Shown: piece by piece, positions 1 to 10,284 of the stretch | Layout of the letters: every line of letters begins with the position of its first letter | Position numbering within the stretch: position 1 is the first letter of the stretch | DNA from: Chloroflexi bacterium RBG_16_56_11 | Lineage (GTDB): Bacteria > Chloroflexota > Dehalococcoidia > Dehalococcoidales > RBG-16-60-22 | Reading direction: 5' to 3' | Length of the DNA: 32,147 nt | Assembly (NCBI GenBank): GCA_001796865.1 | Contig: MGNQ01000036.1 | Coordinates: forward strand, 1 to 32,147 | Made by a program: the position numbers and the translations under genes | The notes under the pieces: generated by a model | The model's input: only the letters and a program-made list of their open reading frames with translations | Told to the model about the DNA's origin: nothing | The model's database searches: none

Positions 1-60
1 TTGCAAACGCACCTTTCCTTTCCCATCAACATTACTTTCCACCTGAATTACCGGTAACCC

Positions 61-576
61 GTGCGTTACTCGGACACGCTGCTAGATGCCAGAGAAAAAT
101 GGCAGTCAAATAATATTACGAACTATGAATTTAAGCTTGATTTGTTTTTTGGCGGCAGGGAAACGTGGGAAGGTTTTGGTGGTTATTCCTCCGGTGCAGA
201 AATTAAAAAATCGATAATAATAAAAATACATAACGGTAATACTATCGAGGTTACAGACAATATTACCGGTAACTTAATGAGATTAGACGAAAATCAGTTC
301 AGTGATTCTATGCCAGATTTGTTCGTAATTATCGAGGATATTCTCAATAGACGAAATAATCTTGATCTTGATATGAAAGCAAGCACTATCGAGAGCACTG
401 CCGATGTTTATTATCATCCCAATAATGCTATTCCCCGCTTGGTTCACGCTGATTTCAATTGCGAATATGGATATCCTGAATTAATATCTATTTACAGGCA
501 TTTCGGAAATTACGAATTCTACATGAGAGTTTATGAAGTACTGTATGAAATATCAGAATTTAAAATCATTGAATAG
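61..576 (+). CDS. Hypothetical protein, DUF6174-like, possibly N-terminally truncated
   Basis: This is a 171-residue ORF with no recognisable catalytic motif. The N-terminal segment (DAREKWQSNNITNYEFKLDL) has the 'W..n.i.nY.f.l' pattern I associate with DUF6174-type small secreted or lipoprotein domains, but no signal peptide is present in this reading. The GTG start follows an in-frame TAA by one codon and has no Shine-Dalgarno sequence, so the true N-terminus (which in relatives often carries a lipobox) may have been lost or lie in another frame. Composition is AT-rich and unlike neighbouring radA, suggesting recent acquisition or decay. Its last 11 bases overlap the end of radA, which converges on it. 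The function is unknown and the family assignment is tentative. Confidence 0.5.
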   Translation: MRYSDTLLDAREKWQSNNITNYEFKLDLFFGGRETWEGFGGYSSGAEIKKSIIIKIHNGNTIEVTDNITGNLMRLDENQFSDSMPDLFVIIEDILNRRNNLDLDMKASTIESTADVYYHPNNAIPRLVHADFNCEYGYPELISIYRHFGNYEFYMRVYEVLYEISEFKIIE

Positions 577-1975
577 TGTCAGGCTGACTTGTATTCTTTC
601 CTCCACCCACTAATCCTTTTCCAACCGCCTCCCTCAGGCTGCCCGCCAATATTATTTCGATATCCTTCGGCGGCGTCACCCTGGCCCCGACTCTGGGTAT
701 AATACAGCGTTTGAACCCCAGCCTCGCCGCCTCGGTAAATCTGCGCTCCATTTGCGTGGCCGCCCGCAGCTCCCCGCTCAGCCCCACCTCCCCTACCACC
801 GCCGTCTGCGGCGCCACCGCGATATCGCGGAAGCTGGAGGCGATGGCCAGCGCCATGCCCAAGTCGGCGGCCGGCTCGCCTACCCTGAGCCCGCCGGTCA
901 CGTTTACCATGATGTCCTGGGCGCCCAGCTTTAATCCGACCCTCTTGCTCAAGACGGCCGCCACCAGCAGCAGCCGGTTGAAATCGACTCCGTTAGCGGT
1001 GCGCCGCGGCTGCCCGAAGCTGGTGGGCGTCGTCAGCGCCTGTATCTCTACGAGCAGAGGGCGGCTCCCCTCGATGGTCGGCACCACTGCCGACCCGATA
1101 GCCTCCGCCCCGCGCTGCGATAAAAAGGCCTTCGACGGATTTTCTACCTCCACCAGGCCCTGCTCCCTCATTTCGAAGACGCCCACCTCGTTAGTGGAGC
1201 CGTAGCGGTTCTTGACGCAGCGGAGCAGGCGGTAGGCGCTGAAAGCCTCTCCCTCCAGGTAGAGGACGACATCGACGATGTGTTCGAGGACGCGCGGCCC
1301 GGCGATGGCCCCCTCCTTGGTGACGTGCCCGGAGATGAAGACCGGCACGCCGTGCTGCTTGGCCCATTGCATCAGCCTCATCGTGCATTCCCGCACCTGG
1401 CCGATACTCCCCGGTGTCGACTCCATGGCCGGGACATAAACGGTCTGGATGGAGTCGATGACGACCAGCGAGGGTGAAACCGACTCGACCTGTTCCAGCA
1501 CGGCGTCGAGGTCGGTCTCCGCCATGATGAAAAGCCCCTCCCCATCCAGCCCGAGCCTGTCGGCCCGCAACTTTATCTGGTGCGCCGTTTCCTCGCCGGT
1601 GACGTAGACGACTTTGCGCCGGTGATTGGCCATCGACGCCGCCGCCTGGAGCAGGAGCGTCGACTTACCGATGCCGGGGTCGCCGCTGATAAGCACCAGC
1701 GAGCCGGCCACCAGTCCCCCGCCGAGCACGCGGTTGAACTCGCCCAGCGGCAGCCGGAAACGGTCGGCCGCCTCGATGACCACCTGGGAAAGCTCGCGGG
1801 GCGGGGAAACCGGGGCAGAAGGATGTGAAGGAGTTACCACGGCCGCCGCGGTCATCTCCACGAAGCTGTTCCACTGCTGGCAGTCCGGGCAGCGCCCCAG
1901 CCACTTCAGGCTCTCCTTACCGCACTCCTGGCAGATGAAGACCAGCTTGTTTGCAGACTTGCCCGCTTTGCTCAC
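566..1975 (-). CDS. radA: DNA repair protein RadA (RecA-like branch-migration ATPase)
   Basis: RadA/Sms processes recombination intermediates by extending heteroduplex together with RecA. The 469-residue product has the full family layout. An N-terminal C4 zinc finger (Cys15, 18, 29, 32) is followed by Walker A GDPGIGKST at about 98-106. The RadA-specific KNRYG motif lies at about 255-259, and a C-terminal Lon-protease-like domain contains the GGLRVGEPAADLGMALAI stretch. Length is normal for the family. The start is GTG; an ATG five bases upstream is out of frame and is closed at once by TGA, and I see no convincing Shine-Dalgarno sequence. It is transcribed convergently with the small ORF at the window edge and overlaps its 3' end by 11 bases. 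Confidence 0.95.
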   Translation of the reverse strand: MSKAGKSANKLVFICQECGKESLKWLGRCPDCQQWNSFVEMTAAAVVTPSHPSAPVSPPRELSQVVIEAADRFRLPLGEFNRVLGGGLVAGSLVLISGDPGIGKSTLLLQAAASMANHRRKVVYVTGEETAHQIKLRADRLGLDGEGLFIMAETDLDAVLEQVESVSPSLVVIDSIQTVYVPAMESTPGSIGQVRECTMRLMQWAKQHGVPVFISGHVTKEGAIAGPRVLEHIVDVVLYLEGEAFSAYRLLRCVKNRYGSTNEVGVFEMREQGLVEVENPSKAFLSQRGAEAIGSAVVPTIEGSRPLLVEIQALTTPTSFGQPRRTANGVDFNRLLLVAAVLSKRVGLKLGAQDIMVNVTGGLRVGEPAADLGMALAIASSFRDIAVAPQTAVVGEVGLSGELRAATQMERRFTEAARLGFKRCIIPRVGARVTPPKDIEIILAGSLREAVGKGLVGGGKNTSQPDTIQ

Positions 1976-2020
1976 AGCATGACTTTACAGGATTTATGAA
2001 AAGAAGGCAAGGGTAAGCTC

Positions 2021-2061
2021 ACCCCCTTTCGATTCCCCCTCTACGCAGGGGGAGAGGGGGT
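2021..2061. repeat. Nested inverted repeat (two 7-bp stems)
   Basis: An outer stem ACCCCCT/AGGGGGT (2021-2027 with 2055-2061) encloses an inner perfect stem TCCCCCT/AGGGGGA (2034-2040 with 2047-2053) with a 6-base loop. It lies in the gap between gmk and radA, upstream of radA. No T-run follows on either strand, so it reads better as a dispersed intergenic palindrome than as a terminator. Confidence 0.55.
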
Positions 2062-2090
2062 CAGGGGTTGAGGTAGAAACCGAAAATAGA

Positions 2091-2131
2091 GATTGCCACG
2101 TCGTCCCGACTTCATCGGGACTCCTCGCAAT
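2091..2131. repeat. Intergenic palindromic element (ATTGCCACG...CTCGCAAT type)
   Basis: A perfect 7-bp stem GTCCCGA/TCGGGAC (2103-2109 with 2115-2121, loop CTTCA) is flanked by ATTGC (2092-2096) and GCAAT (2127-2131), making a longer imperfect palindrome. From memory, an element with these ends recurs between genes in many bacterial genomes; only one copy is visible in this window. It is probably a non-coding REP-like unit. Confidence 0.55.
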
Positions 2132-2179
2132 GACAGGGTATGCACACTATAACAATTGTTGAAATTGTCACAGAAAAAA

Positions 2180-2815
2180 TTACAGCTTAATCTCTCTCGG
2201 CTTCACCCGGCATTTCTCGGCTGTGATGATGGCCCTGATTTCCTCCACCGCCCGGTCTACTTCCCCTTCCCGGTTGATGACGATATAGTCGAAAATCCGC
2301 AGTTGTTGAAGCTCTTTACGGGCAGTTTTGAGTCGCACCTCCACGTCAGAAGCGGACTCCGTACGCCGCTGCCGCAGCCGCTGCTCCAACTCTTCCATTG
2401 AAGGCGTCGCCAGGAAGATGAGCACCGCCCCGGGTAAAATCCGCTTCACCGTCGCCGCTCCCTGCACGTCTATCTTGACGATGACATCTTTACCCGCCGC
2501 CAGCGCCTCGCGTACCGGCTCATTCGGCACACCGTACCAGTTCTCGTAGACGTTGGCCCATTCCAGCAGCTCCTTTCGCTCGATTAGCTCCTGGAACCGG
2601 GCCGGCGTCACGAAGCGATAGTGGACGCCGTCCTTCTCGTTAGACCGCCGGGCCCGCGTGGTGAGGGTCACGATGAACTCGATAGGATAGCCGGACTGCC
2701 GCAATCGTTCCAGCACGACGTCCTTGCCCGAGCCGGAAAGCCCGGAAAGGACAATGAGCAAGGGCTGGCGCGCCGGGCGAAGGTCAGGGAATTTTTCAGG
2801 GTTCTTCGGCGCCAT
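2180..2815 (-). CDS. gmk: Guanylate kinase
   Basis: Guanylate kinase phosphorylates GMP to GDP with ATP in the cytoplasm. The product has the P-loop SGLSGSGKD, the GMP-binding stretch [18 protein letters not shown], and the central segment [16 protein letters not shown] followed by [14 protein letters not shown], all canonical for Gmk. The ORF track starts at 2899, but the upstream 28 residues (Arg/Pro-rich) are an artefact of overlap with remA. The ATG at 2815 gives 211 residues, the usual length. This start lies 20 bases inside the end of remA, so the two are probably translationally coupled. The Asp after GK of the P-loop is unusual, because Gly, Ser or Thr is more common. The rpoZ gene that often follows gmk is absent. 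Confidence 0.93.
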   Translation of the reverse strand: MAPKNPEKFPDLRPARQPLLIVLSGLSGSGKDVVLERLRQSGYPIEFIVTLTTRARRSNEKDGVHYRFVTPARFQELIERKELLEWANVYENWYGVPNEPVREALAAGKDVIVKIDVQGAATVKRILPGAVLIFLATPSMEELEQRLRQRRTESASDVEVRLKTARKELQQLRIFDYIVINREGEVDRAVEEIRAIITAEKCRVKPREIKL

Positions 2816-3086
2816 CGCCTGTTTCCTTGCCGGGCTGACTGCCCCGTATGGTCTGCAGCCGCGAGGCGATGGTCTCCGGGGCGAGGGCCGCCAGGACAAT
2901 GTGGCCGCTATCCGTAAAGATAACCGCCTTGGTCCGTCTCCCGCTGGTCATATCGATAAGTTTCCCGTTGGTGCGACCCTCGTGTATCGTCCGCTTGGTG
3001 GGCGCGGAGTTCGGTGATGCTATGGCTATAGTCCGGTTCATTGCCAGTATGTTGCCAAAACCGATGTGCACCAACTCTATCCCCAT
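2796..3086 (-). CDS. remA: RemA family (DUF370) DNA-binding regulator
   Basis: RemA-family proteins are small DNA-binding regulators; in Bacillus RemA activates biofilm-matrix and osmoprotection genes. The product matches the family along its length: [12 protein letters not shown] at the start, then [19 protein letters not shown] and PETIASRL near the end. I choose the ATG at 3086 because GAGGTGAT lies just upstream, and it removes an eight-residue extension in the ORF track. That gives 96 residues, slightly longer than usual because of a short acidic tail (GDGAEEP) that overlaps gmk. The remA-gmk order is conserved in Firmicutes and Chloroflexota, so this is a core operon. Its targets here are unknown. 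Confidence 0.88.
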   Translation of the reverse strand: MGIELVHIGFGNILAMNRTIAIASPNSAPTKRTIHEGRTNGKLIDMTSGRRTKAVIFTDSGHIVLAALAPETIASRLQTIRGSQPGKETGDGAEEP

Positions 3087-3209
3087 ATCATCACCTCGTA
3101 AATTGTTCATGAATTAACCTCGCCGCGATGGATTTTTTACCGTTCCAATGATTTAAAAAGCACCGGGTAAATAAGCCGGTCGGTGAATCAGGCGAAAAAG
3201 CCCTCCAAT

Positions 3210-3250
3210 ACCCTATCACTTGTTTTCGAGCTTGTCAAGGGTGCTCGAAA
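3210..3250 (-). promoter_or_regulatory. Candidate promoter of remA-gmk inside an inverted repeat
   Basis: On the minus strand a perfect TTGACA (3233-3238) is followed after 17 bases by a weak -10 TAGGGT (3210-3215). The -35 lies in the loop of a perfect 8-bp inverted repeat TTTCGAGC/GCTCGAAA (3224-3231 with 3243-3250). The -35 hexamer is strong and the -10 poor, so an activator-dependent promoter is possible. Confidence 0.3.
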
Positions 3251-3413
3251 GTCGCCGCTCGCCGCTTTTTTAGTATCACATGCAAAATAATTACATTTGT
3301 TTTGTTAAATATTTACATTTAAGCCCTTTTCAGAACGCGGCCGATGTGCTAGAATATATTCTGGTCAGTAGGGAAGGACTTTAACAACTGAAGCGAAATC
3401 GCAAGAGAAAAAC

Positions 3414-3538
3414 GCCTCTTGGTGGTTAGAGCGGGGTGGTACCACCCGTTCCCATCCCGAACACGGAAGTGAAACGCCCCAGCGCAGACGATACTGAGGG
3501 GGCAACCCTTTGTGGAAAATATGCCGCTGCCAGGAGGC
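3414..3538 (+). rRNA. rrf: 5S ribosomal RNA, isolated gene
   Basis: The conserved 5S core is present on the plus strand, including CCATCCCGAACACGGAAGTG followed by AAACGC. The ends pair as helix I: GCCTCTTGGT at 3414 with GCCAGGAGGC at 3529-3538, allowing G-U pairs. The length of about 125 bases is at the upper end for bacteria. A T-run follows directly, as expected for termination. No 23S or 16S sequence lies upstream, where only about 330 bases separate it from remA, so this is a stand-alone 5S gene. A perfect palindrome AGAATATATTCT lies about 60 bases upstream in the probable promoter region. The exact ends are estimated from pairing. Confidence 0.93.
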
Positions 3539-3600
3539 TTTTTCATAGTATAAAGCATTCCATGACCAAAATAGGGGGTAACCTGGTCCGCTCTCCCTGC

Positions 3601-3629
3601 TTGCTTTAACGTCTGCTTTATTATAAGAT
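3601..3629 (+). promoter_or_regulatory. Candidate clpC promoter
   Basis: TTGCTT (3601-3606) and TAAGAT (3624-3629) are separated by 17 bases, about 50 bases before the clpC start. An overlapping TATAAG is an alternative -10. Both hexamers are imperfect. I see no CtsR-type direct repeat or CIRCE palindrome. Confidence 0.35.
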
Positions 3630-3677
3630 GAAATTAGGGTAGACTCTACCGTACAAGGTAATCCTGAGAAAGGCAAC

Positions 3678-6149
<2,472 letters not shown>

Positions 6150-6185
6150 TCCGGTGTGATTTACCGGGCCGACTCGTGTATAATG

Positions 6186-6222
6186 GGGCGGTGGGTTCAA
6201 AAAGCTGAGCCCCCGCCCTTTT
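6186..6222 (+). terminator. Rho-independent terminator of clpC
   Basis: GGGCGG-T-GGGTTC (6186-6198) pairs with GAGCCCCCGCCC (6207-6218), giving 12 pairs with a single bulged T and one G-U pair. The loop has eight bases and TTTT follows. It starts 36 bases after the clpC stop and separates clpC from the biotin carrier gene. Confidence 0.75.
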
Positions 6223-6247
6223 GATTTGAGGGAAAGGAGCCCCGACC

Positions 6248-6469
6248 TTGGCTCAGGAAAAAGTTGAAGTCCCCATTACCGGGAAGATTGTCAGCGTCGA
6301 TGTGAAGATCGGCCAGGCCGTTAAAGAGGGCGATGTCCTCTGCGTCCTCGAGTCCATGAAGATGGAAAACCCTATCGTGTCCCCGGTAGACGGCACCGTC
6401 ACCGATATCCGCGTTAAAGAGGAACAGGTGGTCAAACCCGGCGAAATTATCGCCGTTATCGAATACTGA
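6248..6469 (+). CDS. Stand-alone biotin/lipoyl carrier protein (BCCP domain)
   Basis: The product is a single 73-residue biotinyl domain with the biotinylation motif ESMKMEN (acceptor Lys38) and the flanking GDVLCVLE and SPVDGTVTDI strands typical of carboxylase carrier domains. Such free-standing carriers serve acyl-CoA, pyruvate or oxaloacetate carboxylase systems in which the carrier is a separate subunit. The start is TTG, supported by AAAGGAG eight bases upstream. There are no carboxylase or transcarboxylase genes beside it, so its partner enzyme must be encoded elsewhere. It sits alone after the clpC terminator with nearly 400 bases of non-coding sequence behind it. The lipoyl alternative is less likely because Met flanks the Lys on both sides. 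Confidence 0.9.
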   Translation: MAQEKVEVPITGKIVSVDVKIGQAVKEGDVLCVLESMKMENPIVSPVDGTVTDIRVKEEQVVKPGEIIAVIEY

Positions 6470-6852
6470 TCCGCTCCGCCTGGTCTGTCGAAGGGTAATC
6501 TCCCTGTCCTTCAACCCCGATTATTTGCTTCTCCGAGTCCATGACTTTCGTTAATTGCCTTTTTTGCTTTTCCCCGCTATTTGCCACCTCCTTTCAATAT
6601 AAAAGCTAACCCTTAATCAAAATGAGAGTTTATACCATTGGCGGAAGACTCGAAATTGTATATAGTCGAATATAGTCACCGCCCGGTCTTGAAGCTCCCG
6701 TTCCCCGGCGGCCACCGGAATTAACCGGGGGTGACCGGTGAGAAATAAAAATCCTACCGATTTCTAACCTGATTCTGCCGGTTTTAACACGGGCGGATTG
6801 TTAAAATTACGGCTGGGTACCTGAGTACCCGCACCGGATATAGGGGTCGCTC
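6470..6852. other. Non-coding stretch between biotin carrier and cobO
   Basis: I see no gene here. It contains a direct repeat of ATATAGTC with a 10-base period (6660-6667 and 6670-6677). It also has an inverted repeat CACCGG/CCGGTG (6713-6718 with 6735-6740) and a perfect hairpin GGGTAC-CTGA-GTACCC (6815-6830) just ahead of the cobO start. I looked for a cobalamin riboswitch because cobO follows, but did not find the characteristic B12-box sequence. Confidence 0.5.
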
Positions 6853-7386
6853 TTGGCCGACAAAAAACAACAGGGTCTGGTCCAGGTTTTTACCGGCAAT
6901 GGTAAGGGCAAAACGACTGCCGCCCTGGGTGCGGTATTGCGGGCCGCCGGCCACGATTGGAAAATCTACATCGTCTTCTTCTTTAAAGGCAAACGCGACT
7001 CCGGTGAGTTCACCTCCCTGTCTAAATTCCCCAACGTTGTGCTCTCGCGGTTCGGCCTGAGGCCGTTTGCCGACCCGGCCGATATCACCCCCACTGAAAA
7101 AGAGCAGGCGCGCCGCGCCCTCGCTGCCGCCTCCGAAGCCGTCACGAGCGGTCGTTACGACCTGGTCGTCCTCGACGAAGTGAACGTCGCCCTCGACTAC
7201 AAACTGGTCAGCCTGGATGATGTCCTCCGGCTCGTCAGGGAAAAACCGTCCCACGTCGAGCTCATCCTCACCGGCCGCCATGCCGATAACAGGTTACTTG
7301 AAGCCGCTGACCTCGTTACCGAGATGGTCAAGGTCAAGCACCCGTTCGATAAAGGAATTAAAGCCAGAAAAGGCATCGAATACTGA
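6853..7386 (+). CDS. cobO: Corrinoid (cob(I)alamin) adenosyltransferase, CobO/BtuR type
   Basis: The enzyme transfers the adenosyl group of ATP to the reduced corrinoid, giving adenosylcobalamin or its precursors; it acts in cobalamin synthesis and salvage. The P-loop GNGKGKTT is at residues 15-22, and VVLDEVNVALDYKLV matches the conserved CobA/BtuR block. RHADNRLLEAADLVTEM follows, and the C-terminal KHPFDKGIKARKGIEY is typical. The length of 177 is normal. The start is TTG with a weak TAGGGG upstream. The next gene begins 16 bases downstream, so it is probably cotranscribed with the FBP aldolase/phosphatase. Corrinoid-dependent metabolism is central in Dehalococcoidia, which fits the organism suggested by the window. 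Confidence 0.93.
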   Translation: MADKKQQGLVQVFTGNGKGKTTAALGAVLRAAGHDWKIYIVFFFKGKRDSGEFTSLSKFPNVVLSRFGLRPFADPADITPTEKEQARRALAAASEAVTSGRYDLVVLDEVNVALDYKLVSLDDVLRLVREKPSHVELILTGRHADNRLLEAADLVTEMVKVKHPFDKGIKARKGIEY

Positions 7387-7402
7387 ATCAAGGGAGGGTA
7401 TC

Positions 7403-8542
7403 ATGAAAACGACGCTTTCTGTTATCAAGGCCGATATCGGGGGCTACGTCGGCCATTCCGAGTCGCACCCGGACATCATCGCCGCGGCGGCCGAATGCCT
7501 GAAAAAGGCAAAGAAAGACGGGCTGCTCATCGATTGCCAGGCGACCAAGTGCGGCGATGATTTGCAGCTTATCATGACCCACGCCCTGGGCGCCGGCAAC
7601 TATGATATCCATAAGCTGGCCTGGGATACTTTCGTCACCGGCACCCGTCTCGCCAAGAAAATGAAGCTCTACGGAGCCGGGCAGGACCTCCTCGCTGACG
7701 CCTTCGCCGGCAATGTCCGCGGCATGGGTCCCGGACTTGCCGAGGTGGAGTTCGAGGAAAGGACCTCCGAGCCCATCCTCATCTTCATGGCGGACAAGAC
7801 CTCCGCCGGGGCCTGGAATATGCCTCTCTACAAGATGTTCGCCGACCCCTTCAATACCATCGGCCTGGTCATTGCCGCCAACATGCACAACGGCTACACC
7901 TTCGAGGTCCATGACGTCAAAGAGCACAAGAAAATCCGGTTCAACGCCCCGGAAGAGATCTATGATATGCTGGTGCTCATCGGGGCCCCGTCGCACTTCG
8001 CCGTCAAGGCCGTCTACCACCGTGACACCGGTGAGACCGCCGCGGTCTCCTCCACGGAAAGGCTCTCCCTTATCGCCGGTAAGTACGTCGGCAAGGACGA
8101 CCCCGTCTGCATCGTGCGCTCCCAGGGCATCTTCCCCGCCGTCGGTGAAGTCCTCGAACCCTTCGCCGCCCCCATCCTCGTAGAAGGCTGGATGCGCGGC
8201 TCTCACATGGGACCGCTCATGCCGGTGGCGCTGGGAGACAGCACCCCCTCCCGCTTCGATGGCCCCCCGCGGGTTGTCTGCCTCGGCTTCCAGCTTAATG
8301 ACGGTAAGCTCCTCGGCCCGCGCGACATGTTCGCCGATAAGTCCTTCGATATGGCCCGCGAGCAGGCCAATGAGATGGCCGACATGATGCGTCGGCATGG
8401 TCCTTTCGAGCCCCACCGCCTCCCGCTCGAAGAGATGGAATATACCACCATGCCCCAGGTCATGGCCAAGCTCGAAGGCAGGTTCCAGCCGCTTGACGCC
8501 AAGGGCAACGGGCGCTATCATAAGCTGGTAAAAAAGACCTAG
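7403..8542 (+). CDS. fbp: Fructose-1,6-bisphosphate aldolase/phosphatase (archaeal type)
   Basis: This bifunctional gluconeogenic enzyme condenses triose phosphates to fructose-1,6-bisphosphate and then dephosphorylates it in the same active site. The family start VIKADIGGYVGHSESHP is intact, as are the Asp-rich metal-binding segments (GKDDPV). In KYVGKDDP, Tyr228 and Lys231 correspond, within my alignment, to the catalytic Tyr and Schiff-base Lys described for the Sulfolobus enzyme. The ORF track begins at 7217, inside cobO; I choose the ATG at 7403 because GGGAGGG precedes it and family proteins begin at this Met. That gives 379 residues, a normal length. The family is found in archaea and deep-branching bacteria, implying an anaerobic gluconeogenic lifestyle. 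Confidence 0.95.
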   Translation: MKTTLSVIKADIGGYVGHSESHPDIIAAAAECLKKAKKDGLLIDCQATKCGDDLQLIMTHALGAGNYDIHKLAWDTFVTGTRLAKKMKLYGAGQDLLADAFAGNVRGMGPGLAEVEFEERTSEPILIFMADKTSAGAWNMPLYKMFADPFNTIGLVIAANMHNGYTFEVHDVKEHKKIRFNAPEEIYDMLVLIGAPSHFAVKAVYHRDTGETAAVSSTERLSLIAGKYVGKDDPVCIVRSQGIFPAVGEVLEPFAAPILVEGWMRGSHMGPLMPVALGDSTPSRFDGPPRVVCLGFQLNDGKLLGPRDMFADKSFDMAREQANEMADMMRRHGPFEPHRLPLEEMEYTTMPQVMAKLEGRFQPLDAKGNGRYHKLVKKT

Positions 8543-8589
8543 AGACTGCCCGGTAAAAAGCCGGGTGGTCCGTTGAAAGCGGAGTCCCT

Positions 8590-9198
8590 TTGCGCCGTGA
8601 TAAGCTCCTGCTGGCGACCGGCAACCGCGGTAAGCAGCGCGAGTATAAAAGCCTGCTCCGTGGCATTTCCTTCGATATCGTCACGCCCTCCGAGCGGGGT
8701 ATCAACGTGGCCGTCGATGAATCGGGCGGCAGCTTCGAGGAGAACGCCCGGTTAAAGGCGGTCGCTTTTGCCGACGCTTCCGGCCTCCTGGCGCTGGCCG
8801 ACGACTCCGGTCTCGAGGTGGACGCTCTCGGCGGCGAGCCGGGCCCCCTCTCCGCCCGCTACGCTGGTGAAGGCGCCTCCGACAGCGATAGAATCAGCTA
8901 CCTCCTTTCCCGCCTCAAGGATGTCCCCGAAAAGCGGCGCATGGCCCGCTTCCGCTGCGTCATCGCCCTGGCCGAGCCTGCCGGCAAGGTCGAGATTTTC
9001 TCCGGCGAGTGCCGGGGGGTAATCACTACCTCGCCGCGCGGCGCCCACGGCTTCGGCTACGACCCCGTTTTCTTCCTGCCGGAGCTGGGTAAAACGATGG
9101 CCGAATTGACCGTGGAAGAAAAGAACCGGGCGAGCCACCGGGCGCGGGCCGCGGAAAAAGCCCGCGTCTTTCTTATGAACCTGCAACTTACTTCCTGA
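8590..9198 (+). CDS. rdgB: XTP/dITP diphosphatase (RdgB/HAM1)
   Basis: RdgB hydrolyses XTP, ITP and dITP to monophosphates and so keeps deaminated purines out of nucleic acids. The product shows LLLATGNRGKQREY at the N-terminus, the signature ADDSGLEVDALGGEPG, GFGYDPVF, and the C-terminal KNRASHRARAAEKAR, all in family order. The length is 202 residues. The start is TTG with GGAG a few bases upstream. It follows the FBP aldolase/phosphatase after 47 bases that contain a small CCCGG/CCGGG hairpin. Its last 11 bases overlap the reconstructed end of the convergent AraC-type pseudogene. Short sequences resembling its C-terminus recur about 1.8 kb downstream. Confidence 0.94.
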   Translation: MRRDKLLLATGNRGKQREYKSLLRGISFDIVTPSERGINVAVDESGGSFEENARLKAVAFADASGLLALADDSGLEVDALGGEPGPLSARYAGEGASDSDRISYLLSRLKDVPEKRRMARFRCVIALAEPAGKVEIFSGECRGVITTSPRGAHGFGYDPVFFLPELGKTMAELTVEEKNRASHRARAAEKARVFLMNLQLTS

Positions 9199-10107
9199 CG
9201 TTCAACTGTCTTACCGGCCTGGCTTCGATATAGCCGCGGTATCCCTGGGGTTCGAGCTGGAACCGGGGCCCGTCCTCGTCCGCCCATTTGAAACCGTAAA
9301 GCTCCGGATTATAGGTCTTCATCACTTCCCACAGGTCGTGGATAGCTCGAATTTTGCATCGTCATAAGGCTGCCCCTGGAAGACCATCATTTTACACGGC
9401 TTGAGGTCGATGATTTTATAGCCTTCCGGCACAGCGCCTTTATAGTCAGCCGGCATTTCCACGCCCATGGCGTATTCTGAAGTCCCCGGTTTGCGCAGGC
9501 TCTTCGGCAGCCACATCCCGATAGGCTCATAAAGGGCATCTTTCACGCCCTTAAGCTCCTGGTAAACGTCGCAGCCCAGTTCCTCGCAATACTCAAAATA
9601 GTGGGTTGCCTTGACGCCCCGCTTGAGTATCAGTTTTCGGGCCGGACGGTCGATGACCTGGACGAAAACGGTATTCGGATTCGGTTTGGATGTCATGATA
9701 TTTTCTCCTCTTTGCAAGCTAAGGTAATAGTCACGGGCAGGCTCGGGTATAAAAAGTTTCAACACGGGTTTGTTTTTACTGAAGTCCCGCGGGCTTATAC
9801 CGAACTGCCGGGAAAACGCCCGCGTAAACCCCTCGTGAGAATCGAAGACAAAGTCCAGGGCGACATCGATGACCCTGGTTTCTTCATCCCGCAGCTTAAC
9901 GGCCGCGCGCGACAGCCGCAGCTCCCTGATATACTCGAAAGGAGTTTTTCCTGTAATGTCCTTGAAGACCCGGGCGGCGTGCCACGGGGAATAGCCGGCC
10001 TCTCGAGCCAGCATATGCAGGGTTATCGGTTCCGTCACGTGCCGTTCGATAAAGTCCTGCATCCGCTGTACGGCGTTGACTTTTCCCCAGCTTTCCGTGT
10101 TTATCAC
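9188..10107 (-). pseudogene. AraC-family regulator with GyrI-like domain, split by a frameshift
   Basis: The intact part (10107-9322, 261 codons) has an AraC double helix-turn-helix over about residues 10-110 (LAREAGYSPWHAARVFKDITG and FGISPRDFS). A GyrI-like effector domain of the SOUL/BacR type follows. The frame ends abruptly after DDAKFE with an unnatural LSTTCGK tail. Shifting frame by one base at about 9345 restores an excellent continuation (IHDLWEVMKTYNPELYGFKW, later LEPQGYRGYIEARPV) down to a TAA at 9188-9190. One base is therefore missing, by mutation or by sequencing error. The start is GTG with no clear ribosome site. Regulators of this type usually sense amphipathic or drug-like ligands. 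The repaired gene would overlap the end of rdgB by 11 bases. Confidence 0.85.
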
Positions 10108-10284
10108 CTCGCAGGTAGAGTATAAAACGAAAGGAATCTTAAATCTTGATTTGAATTGCTGAAAATTTCAAGTAAAAGAAACCTGCATTATCGTAGAGAA
10201 ATGAATTAAAACAATTAGCCACCGAACAATTTCAACACGGAAGACTCTACATGTATTGTTAAGGTTAATCGTCAGGTAACTGTT

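Noticed and set aside
6177-6184. TGTATAAT just upstream of the biotin carrier gene, looking like a strong -10 promoter
   Set aside because: Transcription from it would start inside the 5' arm of the clpC terminator hairpin, and no -35 fits; I treat the site as incidental.
6470-6852. Possible cobalamin riboswitch before cobO
   Set aside because: No B12-box or conserved AAGCC/GCC elements were found; only short unrelated hairpins are present.
7388-8521. 377-residue ORF antisense to the FBP aldolase/phosphatase
   Set aside because: It is a shadow frame of a well-identified enzyme, without motifs or start signal.
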